Of a stretch of DNA of 64,000 bases, positions 1 through 11,759 are shown piece by piece. The position numbers were made by a program, and so were the translations under genes. The stretch is from positions 7,383,546 to 7,447,545 of the forward strand of contig RPFO01000667.1 of assembly GCA_009746045.1 (NCBI GenBank), given 5' to 3'. Numbering within the stretch: position 1 is the stretch's first letter; the number at the start of each line of letters is the position of its first letter. The notes beneath the pieces are model-generated. The model worked only from the letters and a program-made list of their open reading frames with translations. It was not told the DNA's origin and did not search any database. This stretch comes from Mesostigma viride. Lineage: Eukaryota > Streptophyta > Mesostigmatophyceae > Mesostigmatales > Mesostigmataceae.

Positions 1-1550
1 CCCGAGTGGAACGATTCGGTACGCCATTGGGCAGCATGAAAAAAAAGTACAGGATGTTTGCACTTTGCAGCAGTCGTGTCAGGAGGGGTGACATGTCCAG
101 CCAAAATTTCACGGGTACTAGGGTCTGGCCCCAAGGCTGCCGGTGGCTGCATTGGTCCGGCCCCTATATTTATACAGTATAGGGGCTGCGGCTGAAATAG
201 CCTGCCGGCGGGTGGTCATGGCCCCCATACTGTATGGCGAGCCTACTGCCAAAGGGGATTTGCCACGTGGCAAGTGCTCGTCTGCTGCGTTGTCTTCACA
301 CGCTTCCGCGTTGGCTACAATTCGCTTCCGCGGACACCTTTCAGCGGGGAAAGTCCCCCCGGGCTTCTGGGGCAAATTCAGCAAGCGCTGCGGAACTTCG
401 ATACTAAAATTTCGTTTTTTGTTCGTACCGTACAGCCAATCATTTTGCGCCCGGATCAAATTGTGATCTGGTCACTGAACACGAAAATTTCAGCGCGCGT
501 TGGGGGGGGGCATATGGGGGCCGGCTGTCGGCGCACCGGTGGCGGCGCCCCAGGGGGGCGCTAGCATACTGGGGGCCAGCAAGTTTCATTCCGGCGGTTG
601 GCATTGGACCCTGAGTTCAATATGGGGGCCTGACATTTCGACCTGGCGGTGGCGGTATTGGGCCCCCAAATAGCATGGCTGTATGTCACCACTCCTAGTC
701 GTGTCCTGGTCGTATACGGTACTGAACTACTGTAAACGTGTCATGGCAGAGGGCGTGATGCCACATGGCACACGCTCACGACTCCGAGACGTGACAAACG
801 GCACTGCTACAGTAGACTTCCCGCGGACAAGACGTGGAGCTTTCCTCACTGGACCCGAGTGCGGAAAGCGCAATTTGTCGCCACGCGGGCAAGCTTTCCC
901 GCGGCACTGCGAGGCATGGCACTCGTCCAGGAACGACTGATTGAAAACAGGCACACGGTCAGACGACGCGGTGGGGATGAGCGGTTCCTAGATGGCTTGA
1001 AGGTGCACGAAAAAGGCTGGCAGGATGACGCGCATCGGGAACGTTGACGTTGGCACAGGATGTATTGGCAAGCGATTTTTCGCCTGCATTTCCTGACCGT
1101 TCGTGATTCTTGATGGCGGCTCCTAGACTCAGCGCAAGGCCAATCGACTGATCTCCCACGATGACCGATGCACATCAATAGCCTGCGTGGCTCAGCTTGA
1201 GGTAATATACTACCAGACTGTTGACGAAAATGCCACGCCGAATATCGCATTTCACCCTTGTGCGCGTGAAGCTCCTGACAATAGTCTGCCGATTCGATGC
1301 CTGGTAGACGCCGGGTGGACCGCGTTGTTGGGTTAAACGCAGCTGGGTATTGAAATCTGGTTTACAGCCGCAACTACCCGTGAACAAAAGGTAGGGAGGA
1401 TCGAGGTTGTCATGATCTTGAAATTTGGGAAGCGTACGAGATGGCGATTCCTATGTTTTTAATTGGTTAGCTGCCGCTGTCTTAAAACCACGTTGCCTCG
1501 GACGGCTGTATTGAGACCACCTTGTCTCGTGCTTTACGCAACAGGCCGCT
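1..1550. other. No recognised gene; GC-rich intergenic sequence
   Basis: Short open frames exist on both strands but none has a recognisable domain, and they overlap each other in several frames. The only structure seen is a small inverted repeat near 160-185 (GCCCCTATA ... TATAGGGGC) and G-rich runs around 500-560. It may be the 5' flank of the BTB gene or old repeat DNA. Confidence 0.4.
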
Positions 1551-2813
1551 ATGGAGAGCTTGCCTCCAGAGAGCTTGCTTAAAGTGCTCATATTCTCTTC
1601 AGATGAAGAAGCACCCGGCTGTATCCAGGTCAGCAAGGATGTACTTCGCCTGGCATCCCCGGTCTTCCAGCGAATGCTCTCGCCTGAGCAGGCGATGAAG
1701 GAGGTAAGAGAGCGCTGGGACCAAGCCGCCAAGCGAGTACTGGTTGGAAGCCGATTACAATTATATGTCCAACTTACCCTGTCCTATCGGTGTGTGGGTT
1801 AGGAGGCAAACTATGTTAGGCGGAGAGTTTTCACGGTAACCATAGTACTGCACACGCTCATTATATGAGCACAGCTTTGGTCCGATTCAAATGGTAGGAT
1901 GATTGATTTCTTATCAAGGGGCTATCGCTCTGTAGCTTTTTCTTGAGCTTCTGCATGGACCGCAGCTGCATGTCCTTTTGTTTTCCTCACTGTTCGTTTC
2001 GTGCATGTGTTGAAGAGGTTTCTAGTAAACGTTTTTTTATATAGATGTTAAATCCCATGCAGGTGGTTAATCCCTTGTCGATTTCTGGCGTGTCGCCTAC
2101 TGTAATGCGTTGTAATCCCGAACTGAACGCCATTCGCTTCTTGCTTGCTCGACCGCCAATACCAGAAAGACGGGGTCCTGAAACTCAGGGATTGCAGCGT
2201 CGCTGCTTTCCAGGCATTCATCGATGCCATCAACCCAGGGCAGGCGTCACCAGTGGATTGGTACGATACGCAGCCTGGGCTGCTGCACGATGTGGTGAAA
2301 ATCGCCGTGAAATACGACGTCAAGAGGGTTATTGAAAGCATCTATCATGAACTGGCTGCTCCCAGAGTGGCATCCAAAATTTTTGAATATGTAAGCAGAA
2401 AGTGGGCAGTGGATACCTTGAGCAGGAAAGGGGATGCCTTGGGCATCGCTCCCCTAGAGCGCTCCCAAAGTGAGGCGCGAAGGAATGGCCGCATGGAGGA
2501 TGGAGTCTTCGGCTCCCGGCTGGTCCAGGCGGTCTCTGAGTTTGACCTGGCCTTGGTGGGGTCGTCCTATGATGAGCCAGGGCGCTTCCGTTGGCCGCCA
2601 CATGTAGAGGAAGATGTCATCACACATGCGCTTTTACGTATTCAAAGAAAGTCAGATCATGGTGGTAGCTTTCATGTAGGATTTCAGATGGCTACTTTTT
2701 CCATGTTTCGTGAACAAACGGTGAACGGAATTATGGAGTCACTGGAATTCGTGGTGCCAGCCAATGCTAGCAATCAGTTTGAGCCATTTTTTGTTATGAA
2801 TGTATGTAAATAA
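1551..2813 (+). CDS. BTB/POZ-domain protein, two exons (1551-1703, 2166-2813)
   Basis: Reading exon 1 from the ATG at 1551 gives 51 residues ending MKE at a good donor (GAG|GTAAGA, GT at 1704). Exon 2 starts after ACCAG at 2166 in phase 0. The spliced product is 266 aa ending at TAA 2813. It reads as a BTB/POZ fold: VSKDVLRLASPVFQRML is the classical segment that follows the first strands, then GVLKLRDCSVAAFQAFI and later HDVVKIAVKYDVKRVIES. In the family this domain dimerises and often serves as an adaptor for cullin-3 ubiquitin ligases. The last ~90 residues match no domain I know, but they recur in a broken copy at 36.4/40.6 kb, so this part is ancestral to both. The start is the only suitable ATG before the BTB core. 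Exact function is unknown; intron 1704-2165 is inferred. Confidence 0.75.
1704..2165 (+). other. Intron of the BTB gene
   Basis: GTAAGA donor and ACCAG acceptor, 462 bp, phase 0. Joining the flanks restores a continuous BTB domain, which neither open frame has alone. The intron contains short frames without support. Confidence 0.7.
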
Positions 2814-3044
2814 TAACTTGCCAATGATCAATTAGAGGACATGTGTGTTTGCAGGAAATGCAAGGCCTTCACATTTCAGTGGCATGCAAGGGTCGGCAAA
2901 CCGGAAATACGATAAACATAGCGGCTTGGAAGTTAGAAGTCAGGTAGCGACCCACACTCCATTTCATCACCCGTTTTGTTGAGTGGTTGTGTGCTACCCC
3001 ACAAACTGCACCTGCCGGCCACCTATCTTTTTCTATCTACAAAG

Positions 3045-3070
3045 AAAAAGGCCTCAATTTAGGCCTTTTT
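3045..3070. repeat. Perfect 10-bp inverted repeat ending in T run
   Basis: AAAAAGGCCT is followed by a 6-nt loop and AGGCCTTTTT. It lies about 230 bp after the BTB stop codon. It looks like an intrinsic terminator, but such terminators are bacterial; here it could be an RNA 3'-end hairpin or simply a palindrome at an old insertion edge. Confidence 0.6.
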
Positions 3071-3076
3071 GTACAG

Positions 3077-3198
3077 TGGTGCCCACGGTCCCTGTAACTA
3101 GGGCCTAGATTAATTAATAGACACGTGACTTCGTCACGTGAGCACCTAGATAGCTTACATCATCCATTCCATCCCATGTTCCCCTCCCACTGAGGACT
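3077..3198 (+). mobile_element. 3'-UTR fragment of the 36-kb LINE family
   Basis: The sequence from GTGGTGCCCAC to CCCACTGAGGAC matches, in reverse orientation, the 3' UTR of the full LINE at 36419-40539 and other fragments at 36.2 and 41.0 kb. It lacks the TTAA tail. A 35-bp second insertion (3110-3144) interrupts it. Confidence 0.7.
3110..3144 (-). mobile_element. 35-bp ultra-short LINE 3'-end insertion
   Basis: TTAATTAATAGACACGTGAC...GAGCA equals the last bases of the LINE family in opposite orientation to its host fragment. It is bounded by CCTAGA at 3104-3109 and 3145-3150, a 6-bp target duplication. It is therefore a severely 5'-truncated retrotransposition event nested in an older copy. 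Confidence 0.65.
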
Positions 3199-3459
3199 TC
3201 TGTATGTTTTTGCATCCCCAGAGAGGTTATTCTTGTTCACCTTATATGCAGCAAGCCAGTTGAAACGTTCTACTGCTTCCATGTGGTTATTGGTAAGCAC
3301 TAGCTGTTTCAGATCAGTGATAAAGGTACCTAGGCCACTGTTCAATGGCTGCTTCAGGTGTCAGGGTGCGTTCCTGATAGGTTTGAATCAATGCTCTAAT
3401 TGCAGGAGATGATTGGTGGAAGGTGGATGAGGCCCTGAGAGCCTTAAACTGATGCCTAA

Positions 3460-4797
3460 TTAATTAATTAATTAATTAGACTCGTGCTCCCGTTGGGGAG
3501 TCACGGAGCATTAACCCCGATGGATGGATGGATGGGTGCAAACATTCCTACCGGTCTAATCTATCTACATTGGCTACATACTACATCTACCTAACAGCAT
3601 TCTAACTACAACATCTATCTAGGCAGCCGCACGCTGCCCGAGGGGGAGCTATCTGGCGTGCCTCCCGCGGGACTGCACACGCGGGCGCTTCCCCACTGGT
3701 GGGGGCTCATTGTCCTCTATGACCTGGGCCCAAGTGCTTGGCCTTGTCCATCATCTTCTTCCAAATCACGGAGAGGCCGAGGCCCCCCATGTCCTCTACT
3801 AGCTGTTCCTTGAAGGTGCGGGCCTTGCGGCGTCTAACATCACTGGGCCCAGCCCACGTCAGGAGGTGCCGGCCAGGCTGGGCTGGTCGCAGGCCTGCGG
3901 GGGGGCCACGTGAGGTGTCTACCTGGTTGGTGCGAGCTAGGTGCCCTACAAGCTGCAGGCGGCGTTGCTTAATGGTGCTGGTGATATAGGGCATGCCCTG
4001 GTACAGGTCCTCATTGCGGACATGAGCAGCATATCCTACTCTGAAAATGGAACGCAGCATGCTGGTGACCGCGCCGTCCAGCTTGCGGGCCAGGTCGGCG
4101 GTGAGGGTCCACGTCTCGGCGCCATACGTGAGAACAGGAAGGACGAGGACCTTGAACAGGTCCTGTTTCTCGATCTTGCCCAGGGGCTTGCGCCACAGGG
4201 CCCGGTACTGACGTAAAGCGTGCCAGGCGAGGGAGATGCGATGGTCCACATCAACCTCGCAGCTGGGGAGCAGGCTGCCCAGCAGCTTAACGCGGTCCCG
4301 ATACAGGACTCGAGAGCCGTCTAGGAGATAGAGGGGTGGCGGTGAGTTGGTGAGCCCAACCGCCAGGGCCTCTGTCTTCTTGCTGACCTCAAGCCCCACT
4401 GCACGGGCCTCGAGAGCCAGGCAGTCAAGCCATGTCTGCACGTGCTCAGTGTCCTCGAAGAGGGTGGTGTCGTCTGCATAAATGATGTCTGCTAGCCGAA
4501 TCTCCGTGTCCGCACCGCCATGCCAGAATTTGTTAGCAACCTGCACTCCTGGTTCCCTGCCCACGATGCGGGCAAATCGCTTGCGCGCCTGAATCATTAC
4601 GTATTCGACAACAATAATGAACAGGTAGGGCGACAGCACGCAGCCCTGCCACACACCCTTCTGTAAAGGGCATGGGGGCGTGGTCCCGTAAGAAGTGCGC
4701 ACCGAAGTGGTGGACCCTTCATACAGGTTGCGGATGACAGCAATCAGGGGGCGGGGGATCCGGAACAACTCGAGGATGTCCCAAAGCGCAGGCCAGA
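3460..4797 (-). mobile_element. 5'-truncated LINE insertion with 14-bp target duplication
   Basis: The element reads on the minus strand, ending in a TTAA-repeat tail at 3460-3479. AAACTGATGCCTAA flanks it at 3446-3459 and 4798-4811. Its last 31 bases before the tail (3480-3510) can form a GTGCTCC/GGAGCAC-type hairpin and are identical to the end of another element at 24699-24729. Confidence 0.85.
3707..4768 (-). pseudogene. LINE reverse transcriptase, C-terminal part
   Basis: 353 codons open from the 5' truncation to TGA near 3707. It begins within the RT palm (IAVIRNLYEGSTTSVRT), shows the B-box-like CPLQKGVWQGCVLSPYLF and the catalytic YADDTTLF, then a thumb/C-terminal region (YGAETWTLT, GHLARTNQVDTS). 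Those features are typical of non-LTR RTs of the AP-endonuclease LINE type. The endonuclease and RT fingers are missing because the copy is 5'-truncated. The same C-terminal signature recurs at 23.4 and 36.6 kb, so at least three members of the family lie in this window. Confidence 0.9.
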
Positions 4798-5530
4798 AAA
4801 CTGATGCCTAAGGTTTAGGCCTTCCATCCCATACTCCAGAGCAAAGACAAATTGTTTGGCTTGTTCAATGGTGTGACCCTCAGGCAAACCAGCAATATTG
4901 ATTTTGGATTCCTTTTTATGAGGGTTAAACACACCTGTGGGAGGGGGGTTGGCCCTCAAGAAGACGTCGGTTGCCTGTTGGAGGCGTGTGGGGTCCAGGT
5001 TGATGGTCCCCCGCTCATACCGCGACATCAGGGCGCGCAGGCCCTCGACAGTTTGCAGCTGGTTAGCTGTTAACTGCTGGTCTTGCAACGAGGCCAGCTA
5101 AGCCTGTAAAATGGCGAGCTGTTCTTGTACATCCCCCGCCCTTGGGGGGGGCTCAGCAGGTTGGGTGGGTGCCCTGGGCACCTCTTGACCTCCCCCCAGG
5201 GCCTCCTGGGGTCCTGGCCACCCCCCCTGGGTGGGGAGGGGGCCCCAACCCACAGGGCGAACCTGGGGTGGTGGGGGAGGGGGAGGGGGGGCCGTGGTGG
5301 CCCGGGGGGAGTCCGGGGGGGTCCGGTTGACCCCACTGGGTCCAGCCCCAGCGGTGGAGGGGCGGGCAGGGGTGTCTGCCGCCGCTCTCCTCGCTGCCTC
5401 CTCCTTGAGGAGCCTTTTCATCTCCTTGCGTACCTCATGTTCACGGAGGGCAGCCTGGAAGGCCGCCTCATCCGTAGGAATGTCAGGGAGGGGTTCTCCC
5501 ATGATCAGAGCATCCCGGACAGGCACATCA

Positions 5531-8500
5531 CCTAAAATCGGTCCGTCCGGTTACATGAGATCCTGGGAATTTTGGCGCGAACGCGTCGCGTTGAGGACGA
5601 CGGGACCAGAAAAATTCCACCTCGCATGGCTGTCGACCCTATGTCCGCCGGAATATCAGTCAAAAGTCAATTATGCATGTTAAGTCGCTGCGATGGATGC
5701 AAACGACGCGTAAACTCTCCTGCTTTGCGATGATGCATGGTAGATATTATTCGCGTATGTTCATGCGTCAAAATAATTCGCAAACTGAGACGCTGATTTT
5801 TTGTGTCGGCCAGATCTGGAATTGGCAGCGAAAATGCATGTTTATTAATTGTGGGGGAAACTTTTTTGTTGGAAGCTCACAATTCCCAAAAGGTGGAATC
5901 CGAATGGGCTTCAAGTCTACTTTCACGAGCGCTAATCAGTTTTTCGAGAAACGAATCACATTTTCCAGGCTGTCGCATTACCTGCCGGCAGGTCAGATTT
6001 TGCTGTTTTCAGTGACGTTTACGACCGTCCTTGCTTGATGCGTTTCTTCCTTTTTTTCGGCTCACGGCATGGCGGGGCTTGTTCCAACATGCCTGCGGAG
6101 GTGTAAGCTGTGTAGCCATGATTTAAAAGTCACATATTGCTCTCGCGCCACCATCTGTTACTGCTCGACACTGCAAGAAACACTGGTTGCCTGCTCGCAA
6201 CGCAAGCACAAGCACGACAACGGTGCCCTAATCCACATCCAGGCGTGTATTTCCGAGAAAAACTTCAGGCTTTTGTCGCGGCATACCTTCGGTGTTCCAA
6301 GCCGTTCACCGCTCCCCGAAATAGTCTTATGACTCGCTTTTATAGCATTGTGGGTTCGCGTCCGCCATCTCCGCCGGGTGCTGACACGAGATGTTCGCGC
6401 TGAACCTGGACTGCAAGGTCGCCCGCTACCGGTTAGCTGTACGTATTTAGCAAGCTCTGGATGATATTGTCATGGTTTTGGTGCAGGAAGGTGCTGTGGG
6501 GGGGTCTATCTCACCTCTTTACCTAGCTTTCCTCCTCCTAGCTTGACAGCTAAGTTTGCATCAGGAAGTCATGCTTGTTGACAAAGCTCGATGGATATAA
6601 ACCTTGGGATGTGCTGTGAAGGTGTTAGCATGCTTGCTTGAAGAATTGAATGCGTATTTGTGCAAGCCATGGACATTTTTTATTAAGGGCAGTAGGTAGC
6701 AGCCACGTTCTTATTCAATTGTGTCAGGACGTCTATGTTGCCTTTACTGCACTCTGTCCTAGAGGAGTTTGATGCCACTGTAGATGACTATGACCAGTGG
6801 GGTGGTGAGGATGGGCCGGTGTGCTGGGGTGAGCCTGAAGGGCACCTTGGATCACGTGACCCTTAGGCAATCATGCCAGGCTGTGCAGTTTATGGCTTGT
6901 GATGTATGGATGCAGCGGGTGAGGCAGGTTGTCGTTGCCGTGGCCTGTGTTAGTGAACTCTATCATCTTTTAACTTACCCAAAGCCCCCCTAGACCTAAA
7001 CTGCCTCGCCTTCTTTGAGGGGTTGCCTTCTTTGAGGAGTGCCATGTCTTGAAAGGTTTGTTGGGGCCCTGGCATTTCAGAGTAGGTTGAGGTGGAGAGG
7101 GGTGGCACACTGCTAGGTGATGGCAGGGCCATCCATGTGATGCACCTTACGTTGGGATGGGGACCATGCATTTGTTCTTGTTGCTAGCATGGGCAGGGTG
7201 AGCGGCTGGGAGTAAGGTGTAAGTGCTACTTGCGCCACTGTCCGAAAGGGGAGCTCCATGCGGTGGGCAAACAGCGTTGCAAGCGTACACTTAACACAAA
7301 TGTGGTCTGATGCACTCAGCTGACCTGCCATTTCTCTTGATGCACCAAACCACACTAAAGGCTTGATATAGCCGGTAGGAAATGCATGTGCATGCAGTGT
7401 CAAAAGCAGAGAGGGACACTGTTAGCACATGAGTGTGATTGTAAACCGATGAGTGTGAGCCTCCCCGTGCCATCCCATGCATTTTACACCTATTTTTGGC
7501 AAGCCCCCATCATGCCGCAGTTATGCACCGCCTATGCAAGGGGGATGAATAGACAGTTATAGGTGTGTTGAGGGATGAGATAAGGGTAAACATGAGGAGC
7601 CATGCAGGCTAAAACGGAAGGGCGATGTCAACAGTGTGTTTGCCCAGATTTTGATGTCAGGAGGGGCTGAAAGATCAGTGGCCACGATAAACCTAGGTGG
7701 ATTACATGAGAGATGACACGACCATGAGAGGGTGGTAGATGAGTTCAACTGAGAAGAGCTAGCATTACATGCACAGATTCTTAATGACCTATGGACTGTC
7801 CAAGGGTTGGAGTTCAGTGCACGTTCCAAAGACTATGATGAGCATGACGATGATGGCAAGGGGGCGGGGGGGCGCAATTAGGACAGGCACTGATGCAGAA
7901 TTATGTTGTACAGCAGCTAGGTGCTGAGCTCAATTGAATAGCAGCCCAAGCCACTGCTGTCCTTGATTGCGCTTTGTATTTCCATGTAGCAGAGAGGCAC
8001 CTGGCAGATATATATTTGGATTAGCTGCTATAAGACACGCACAGCAGGGGTGCCCAGCAGAGTGGGCCAAGTACTGCAAAGGAGATTGTGTGTGCTGCCG
8101 AGCGGGGCCCGTTTAGAAAAGAGACTGGTCAGCCGACAGGCACGACTGGTCAGCCAAGCTCCCCTTCTTGAGGCTTGTAGGCACTATGGTGCTTGTTCCG
8201 AATGCCAGCATCTACTGTGATTGATGGTGATTTTATCCCTTGATGATCGCTTTTTTAGTCTGTGTTGGCTAATGTATCCAGCCCCAGTGGCATGTATATG
8301 AATCCCATGACAGCCATGACGATAATTGAGTGAAGAATGCAAAGTTTTCCAAGACAATGGCGCAGAATATGGAGTATTTTTGCAAAAATCGCTCTATTTC
8401 TGCTTGCATCCGTCACTTTTAGTGGGCCGGCAGTGGTCCTAATATGTCCAACTTGTGTTCTAGTGTAAATTCAAGTATTGTGCTATTAATGTGACGAATT

Positions 8501-8835
8501 CTGGCATGATTGGGCCGCATATGTGCTGGCAGGGGCTTCATAAGTTTGAAAATAATGCACTAAAACGGTGTTTTGGCTCATGTATGCCAGAATTATAGCA
8601 CATAGTTTGGTCCTACATTGCATACTTAAGGGCGGTTTTTGTCTTTGGATATAAATTAATAAGCATGACCATTTCCAGCTGAATTGGACTACATTTACTA
8701 CTTGTGCGTGGCTGCTATGCCTCCTTATGCCTGGAAAACATCGTTTTTTGCACTTTTCCACGTCACGGTTTGATGCTAAAAATAGGTCAGTTGGCCCCCC
8801 AATTTATGTGATGTGAACAGGGTCCTAGGGGGACC
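5531..8835. other. No confident gene
   Basis: Region 5531-6030 is the upstream flank of the gag-like ORF. Around 6390-6920 there are short coding-looking segments with splice-like edges, for example a 43-codon acidic frame at 6735-6866 after GTGTCAG, but no domain supports them. From 7000 to 8830 the sequence is AT-richer with scattered short frames only. Confidence 0.4.
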
Positions 8836-9495
8836 TTAAGTCCAGAAAGGCACCCCGATCTGACTATATGTGTGGGAGATATGACCCCATGTAACAAAAA
8901 AGGCCGTTTTTAGGTGATGTGGGCAGTCCGTGCTCTTGCCCTTCCTCTGGCCCAGGACCAGCAGGCCCTCCTTGTACTGCATGGGTTGGGGAGGAGAGGG
9001 TTTCTTGGTGGTTTCCAGCGGGGGGGCAGCTTCAGCTACCACCCCATGCTTGGCCAAGATGGCCTCCGTTACCCTGGCTTGGGCTAGGGAGGACATAGCT
9101 TTAAAATGGGCTGACCGAGCAAGCTCGGCCAGGTCTTGACCATCCGAATAGTCCATCGGATAATATCAGCATTTTTGAGAAGGTCACGTAGCCGCTGAGT
9201 TGCCTCGCGGTACGCCGCCGCCATCGCCTGGTGGGTTGCCAGGCGACGGGCGGCCTCGATCCTCCTCGTATTCCTGCCGCTTAGCGGCGAGCCGAAAGGC
9301 CGTCTCTCGACGGACCTCCCGGTCTCGCTGCCTCGCTCGTCGTTCTTCGTTAGCCACCAGCGCGGCCTGCTCGACCGCCAGGAGCGCTGGGGTAAGGGTT
9401 ATCTCAGTCTCCCCGTCGGGAAGACTGGCAGTATCGGAGACCTCATCATCGGACATTTGTTGTCCTCCGATGGGCTCCACGGGTCTACGCACCAC
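8836..9495 (-). pseudogene. gag-like ORF remnant
   Basis: ATG 9495 opens 103 codons of acidic then Arg-rich sequence (MSDDEVSDTASLPDGE; ERRARQRDREVRRE) ending in a Pro/Gly linker. After stops at about 9184-9160 the frame re-opens at 9156 with a helical segment (AELARSAHFKAMSSLAQARV) and a Lys/Pro stretch. A shifted frame bridges the gap (YREATQRLRDLLKNADIIR), so two indels are likely. Organisation resembles the ORF at 3.3-5.5 kb: charged N-terminus, linker, helices. No polymerase domain is nearby. Gag identity is an inference from layout. Confidence 0.35.
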
Positions 9496-9499
9496 CCGC

Positions 9500-11100
9500 G
9501 CGAGCTTAACCCCTAAATGGGCAGAAATACTGCCGATGCATCGGCTGTAACTTCACAATTTTGCAAACCAGATGCCATCCAACCCACCCATATCCAATGG
9601 CTGTCCTTGGGGGCCAAGCATGTCCATGAGTTGCCCTTCGGGTTGGTATATCACAACCTTACATATATGCAGGGTAGGCCATGTATAACTGCCGTCAAAG
9701 TCAGGGGGGTCAAGACGAGCGTTTTCATTTTTGGTAGAATGTGCATTTTGAATTATGTTGTAAGAGCTAGGCACCTACCACTTCAGGGATGATAAACAAT
9801 TAGTTGCTGAACAGTTTGAGCCATTGGGGTCATCATTTGGGTGGGTATACCAGCAGTTACACCCAGTACAGCCCATAGGGGTACCGTTGGTAAAAAGCAA
9901 CCAAGGGGGTAGGGGTGGGCATACTACCTACTAATACCTACTAAAAATGTCCCCCAACCATGCCACACAATACATTTCCCTTCCACAATGATGGGGAAAC
10001 ATAACTGCATCATCACACTGCCCTTACATGGCACCTATGTGCAGGTGCCACCTTGTCCATGCACGTAGGTAACGTGGTACGGATACCCTACGCAAGGCAT
10101 GCATTCTAGGAGGCAGCCACCAACAAACTAGTGATTTTAAGCCTATTTCAGCTTGCCCTAGCAAGGATAAACTAGGCCTAAGCTGCTATAGCTTGCCAGG
10201 TGATGGCCAGCACACCTGGTGGCACATGCTGACAATGGGAAGCTTCTACTCACCGGGTACATGCTTGATGATGCCACAGAGACCAGCCAACTGCCTCACA
10301 CTCATGCAATATGTGTGTGGGAAATGTATAACAAACATATATGGAGGTATTCAAACCCATACAGCCTCTAAAACTTATCACCATCACCCTGTGGCAGGTC
10401 AACTGACTGAGGGAAGCATCTAAGAATGGTGTTTTAGGAAGGGGCCAGGCCATGGTCAAGAAAGAGCATGAATAATGAAGAAAGAATGTGCTACACAAGC
10501 TAGAACGTATATATAAACGTCAAACATCGACAAGAAAACGATAACTCAGCTTTACCTGGCATGGCTGGCATTACCTTGTCCCAGGCGGTGGCCGTAAAAT
10601 GGCGCATTTCGGCACACCAAAGTTGTGCAGCATGGTCGCTAGATTCGACGATTTCTGGCCACCCTTGCACGTTTACGACTACAAATCATCATAAAAAGTA
10701 CAAAGAAACCGATATATCCTTTAAAATACGCCGGAAAGTTATTGCTGTCAACGTTTCTATCGTCCGGCCTGATCGCAGTTTTTTCCAGCAAGAACGCTGC
10801 CGACACCTATCAAATGGCATTCCCGCGAACCAAAAATTGGCCTGTATCATCTTTAGGACGTATAAAATCAATTTCCTGAGTTTGGTCAGAAAATTCGAAC
10901 GAAAACGTAAATGCCATGCGTGTGCGCAAGCCGCCATGGCCAGGTCGTCGTTTTCCGGAATGCACGTTCTACGTGAAAAAGTACCCTGACCCCTTGTACT
11001 TTGACCGGCCAGAACACCTCTATAACTTTGTCAGAAGTATGCAAACCCTAGTACCATGCTGTGAGGAAAATTATAAACTTTCGATCTTCTCAGCTAAACT
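9500..11100. other. No confident gene
   Basis: Only short overlapping frames. A 142-codon plus-strand frame at 10561-10989 is rich in Lys/Arg/Cys without a recognisable motif and is antisense to another frame. This stretch may be flanks of the two gag-like ORFs on either side. Confidence 0.35.
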
Positions 11101-11104
11101 TTTC

Positions 11105-11758
11105 CTAATTCTCAATAGTTTTCGCGGCATTTGGTCCCCCGAGAAGGGGCCGACGTGTCGGCTGTAACTCAGTTTTAGGCGGAAAATCGGCAGCCAGACC
11201 ATTTAGGGGTTCAGTAATGCTTTCCATGTCCTTCTTCTTGCGAAGAAGGGACGATGGTCGCCCAAGCTGAAGCTCGATGTGATTGTGCCCCTGAGCGAAG
11301 GGAACACGAAGATCAGACGTGGCGGGGCGAAACGTGATCGCCCCGTCCGGCGCCACCGAAGCCGTCTGACGGGGCATGAGCTCCCGAATAGTCGGCAACG
11401 GAGGGCCGAACTGGGGAGCCTCAGTGGGGTTGACCGCCGAGGGCTCCGCAGCCATGGCTGCTCCAGCCGTGGTTTCGGCTGTTGCAGCCGCCGGAGTCGA
11501 GGGTAAGCCGGTCCCCCGGGGGGGAGCCGTCTCGTCCTCCGGCTTCTCAGGGGAGGGGGGTAGGTCGGTCGGCCTTGCAGCCGCCGTCCCCTCGTCCTGG
11601 CAGACATTGTTGTTCTTTTTGTTTTTCTTCTTTTTCTTTGAAATGGCCGCATCGCCAGCCGGCTTCTGATTGTTGTCTTTGGGCATCCGCCGATCCTGCC
11701 CATCATCATCCTCGTTGAAGTTAAGCTTCTTAGCGACATTCTTGTTAGTGATAGCCAT
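11105..11758 (-). CDS. Uncharacterised 217-aa low-complexity protein, possibly retroelement ORF1/gag
   Basis: An intact frame from ATG 11758 to the stop at 11105. Residues 1-25 are Asn/Lys/Asp-rich; residues ~40-52 are a strong basic run (KKKKKNKKNN) that could be a nuclear or nucleolar signal; residues 55-125 are Pro/Ala/Thr-rich; the last part (GAITFRPATSDLRVPFAQGH) looks folded. I recognise no domain. Its composition resembles the other charged, Pro-rich ORFs in the first 17 kb, hence the retroelement suggestion, but it has no stop or frameshift, unlike them. It could be a single-exon host gene. Confidence 0.4.
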   Translation of the reverse strand: MAITNKNVAKKLNFNEDDDGQDRRMPKDNNQKPAGDAAISKKKKKNKKNNNVCQDEGTAAARPTDLPPSPEKPEDETAPPRGTGLPSTPAAATAETTAGAAMAAEPSAVNPTEAPQFGPPLPTIRELMPRQTASVAPDGAITFRPATSDLRVPFAQGHNHIELQLGRPSSLLRKKKDMESITEPLNGLAADFPPKTELQPTRRPLLGGPNAAKTIEN

Positions 11759-11759
11759 G

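Larger units (their letters stand above)
3314..5526 (-). pseudogene. gag-like retroelement ORF, split by a LINE (5526-4799 and 3459-3314)
   Basis: From ATG 5526 the frame encodes an acidic, Ala/Arg-rich N-terminus, a Pro-rich linker (PPPPPPPP) and, after an in-frame TAG at 5098-5100, a helical segment with KESKINIAGLPEGHTIEQAK. The frame runs into a LINE at 4797 but resumes exactly on the far side (NLRHQF-KALRASS...) down to TGA 3314-3316; a shifted frame continues with coding-like residues for another 50 codons. Length, Pro-rich linker and helical content suggest a gag-type structural protein; no zinc knuckle, protease or polymerase is seen. It is dead: one stop, one insertion, one likely frameshift. 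It could instead be a non-mobile host protein. Confidence 0.5.

Noticed and set aside
5098-5535. Plus-strand Gly-rich frames
   Set aside because: Antisense of the Pro-rich linker of the gag-like ORF.
6390-6930. Possible small multi-exon gene (frame at 6735-6866 and neighbours)
   Set aside because: Splice-like edges and an acidic frame exist, but the segments are very short and no domain or homologous copy supports them.
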